Of a DNA stretch of 6,632 nucleotides, positions 5,374 through 6,632 are shown in pieces. Origin of the DNA: Desulfobacterales bacterium (GTDB lineage: Bacteria > Desulfobacterota > Desulfobacteria > Desulfobacterales > Desulfobacteraceae); NCBI GenBank assembly GCA_022361095.1, contig JAKSBO010000784.1:1-6632 (forward strand), given 5' to 3'. Numbering within the stretch: the first letter of the stretch is position 1; each line of letters begins with the position of its first letter. The translations under genes were made by a program, and so were the position numbers. Below the pieces are notes generated by a model. That model was given only the letters and a program-made list of their open reading frames with translations, was not told the origin of the DNA and searched no databases.

Positions 5374-6632
5374 TCACCCAGGAAAAGAACGAATTCCCCA
5401 TATATCGTCCGCATATTCCTGAATGGACCGGTCACTGGAAAAGAACCCGGTGCGGGCAATATTTTTCAGCGACATGGAGAGCCATTTGTTTTGGTCCTTG
5501 TAATCATTGCCGATTTTTAACTGGGTTTCAACATAAGCCCTGAAATCGGCCAGGTGAAGATAATGCTCCCGGTTGCCCATAAGCTGGCTGTAAATCGGTT
5601 TAAAAATACCGGGTTCGTCGGGACAAAACCGACCGGAAAAAATCGCTTTAAGCACCCGTTTCAGGTCCGGATCATTATCGCAAAAGGTTTTGGGTTCATA
5701 ATTGGGGCGAAGCGCCTCCACTTCGTCCACGGTGAGGCCGAAAATATAGATGTTCTTATCACCCACCTGTTCCGCAATCTCTATATTGGCCCCGTCCAGC
5801 GTGCCAATGGTCAATGCGCCGTTCATGGCAAATTTCATATTGCCGGTTCCCGAAGCTTCCATGCCTGCGGTGGAGATCTGCTCACTGACGTCGGCAGCCG
5901 GAATAATCTTTTCGGCCAGGGTTACCCGGTAATCCGGCAGAAAAACCACCTTGATCATGTCATGAATATCCGGATCCTTATTGATCACATTGGCAACCGA
6001 ATGGATCAATTTGATGATCAGTTTGGCAAAATGATATCCGGGCGCGGCCTTGCCGGAAAAAATAAAGGTCCGGGGGTGCCCGATATCTTTACCGTCCTCC
6101 TTGATGGAGAGATAGAGGTGGATAATATGAATGACATTGAGCAATTGGCGCTTGTATTCATGGATCCGTTTGGCCTGGATGTGAAAAATGGAATGGGGAT
6201 CCACGGTTAAATACAATTTCTGACGGATTAACGCCGCTAAAGTCTCTTTGTTCGCCCGTTTGATCTCTCCCAACCGATCCAGGAACCCCGGATCATTTTC
6301 AAAGGTTTCCAGCTCCCAAATCCGCGATAAATCCCCCACCCACCGCCGGCCGATGGCTTCGGTGATAAACGCGGCAAGGCCTGGATTGCAGGCGGCAATC
6401 CAGCGCCTGGGAGAGACCCCGTTGGTCTTGTTGTTGAATCTTTCAGGCCACAGCCTGTAAAATTCAGGAACAAGCTGTGTTTTGACCAGATCGGAGTGGA
6501 CCTTTGCCACCCCGTTTACCGAATGGCTGCCGATGATGGCAAGATTGGCCATGCGCACCTGTTTGACAGGTCCTTCCTGGATGATGGACATCTTTGCAAT
6601 GCTTTCCGTCGTAACGTCATTATCACCCACGG
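5374..6632 (-). CDS. glgP: Glycogen phosphorylase (GT35), C-terminal half, cut by right edge
   Basis: This PLP-dependent cytoplasmic enzyme splits alpha-1,4-glucan with phosphate to release glucose-1-phosphate. About 419 residues are visible out of the usual 800-850. The frame is open to the right edge, and the GTG at 6628-6630 is internal because well-conserved mid-protein sequence follows directly (MANLAIIGSHSVNGVAKVHS). Family landmarks in order are FNNKTNGVSPRRWI, IHEYKRQLLN, KAAPGYHFAK, VVFLPDYRVTLAEKIIPAAD and the PLP-binding EASGTGNMKFAMNGA. The Schiff-base lysine of that motif is encoded at complement 5833-5835. The protein ends with ARTGFFSSDRSIQEYADDIW, a normal C-terminus. Nothing in the visible half is missing or frameshifted. 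The N-terminal regulatory region and the promoter are outside the window. It converges on glgB with an 89-base gap. Confidence 0.97.
   Translation of the reverse strand, partial: VGDNDVTTESIAKMSIIQEGPVKQVRMANLAIIGSHSVNGVAKVHSDLVKTQLVPEFYRLWPERFNNKTNGVSPRRWIAACNPGLAAFITEAIGRRWVGDLSRIWELETFENDPGFLDRLGEIKRANKETLAALIRQKLYLTVDPHSIFHIQAKRIHEYKRQLLNVIHIIHLYLSIKEDGKDIGHPRTFIFSGKAAPGYHFAKLIIKLIHSVANVINKDPDIHDMIKVVFLPDYRVTLAEKIIPAADVSEQISTAGMEASGTGNMKFAMNGALTIGTLDGANIEIAEQVGDKNIYIFGLTVDEVEALRPNYEPKTFCDNDPDLKRVLKAIFSGRFCPDEPGIFKPIYSQLMGNREHYLHLADFRAYVETQLKIGNDYKDQNKWLSMSLKNIARTGFFSSDRSIQEYADDIWGIRSFPG

Noticed and set aside
5554..6210. Open frame of 218 codons on the plus strand inside glgP
   Set aside because: It is antisense to the most conserved part of phosphorylase, including the PLP-lysine motif, and its translation shows no domain features.
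6628..6630. GTG near the right edge as the start of a short phosphorylase-like protein
   Set aside because: Conserved mid-protein phosphorylase sequence follows directly and half of the family length would be missing. The gene simply runs out of the window.

Overview
This 6.6 kb window is a bacterial glycogen metabolism locus. It holds four large genes and no mobile element, tRNA, rRNA or CRISPR array that I can see. In order it contains: the C-terminal part of a glycogen debranching enzyme (+, cut by the left edge), a 347-base gap with regulatory-looking structure, a GT5-type glycogen/starch synthase (glgA, +), a branching enzyme of the eukaryote-like GH13_8 type (glgB, +) overlapping the end of glgA, a short convergent gap holding a palindromic repeat, and the C-terminal half of a glycogen phosphorylase (glgP, -, cut by the right edge).

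Together the products cover most of the polymer cycle. GlgA extends alpha-1,4 chains from a nucleotide-glucose donor and GlgB introduces alpha-1,6 branches. GlgP then shortens outer chains to glucose-1-phosphate, and the debranching enzyme removes the stubs. No donor-making gene (glgC or a UDP-glucose pyrophosphorylase) lies in the window. glgA and glgB overlap and are probably cotranscribed. The debranching gene ends well before glgA and is separated from it by terminator- and promoter-like signals, so glgA-glgB probably has its own promoter. glgP is convergent.

The moderate GC content with AT-rich gaps, the unusual GT5 subtype paired with a GH13_8 branching enzyme, and the CRCRAAG-type palindromic repeat resemble what I remember of anaerobic sulfate-reducing Desulfobacterota (Desulfobacteraceae-like). 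This placement is inference from memory, not a database result.

The enzymes belong to known families, and I do not see an undescribed system. The most interesting points are the divergent nucleotide-binding region of GlgA, the eukaryote-like branching enzyme, the palindromic repeat between glgB and glgP, and the leader region of glgA.
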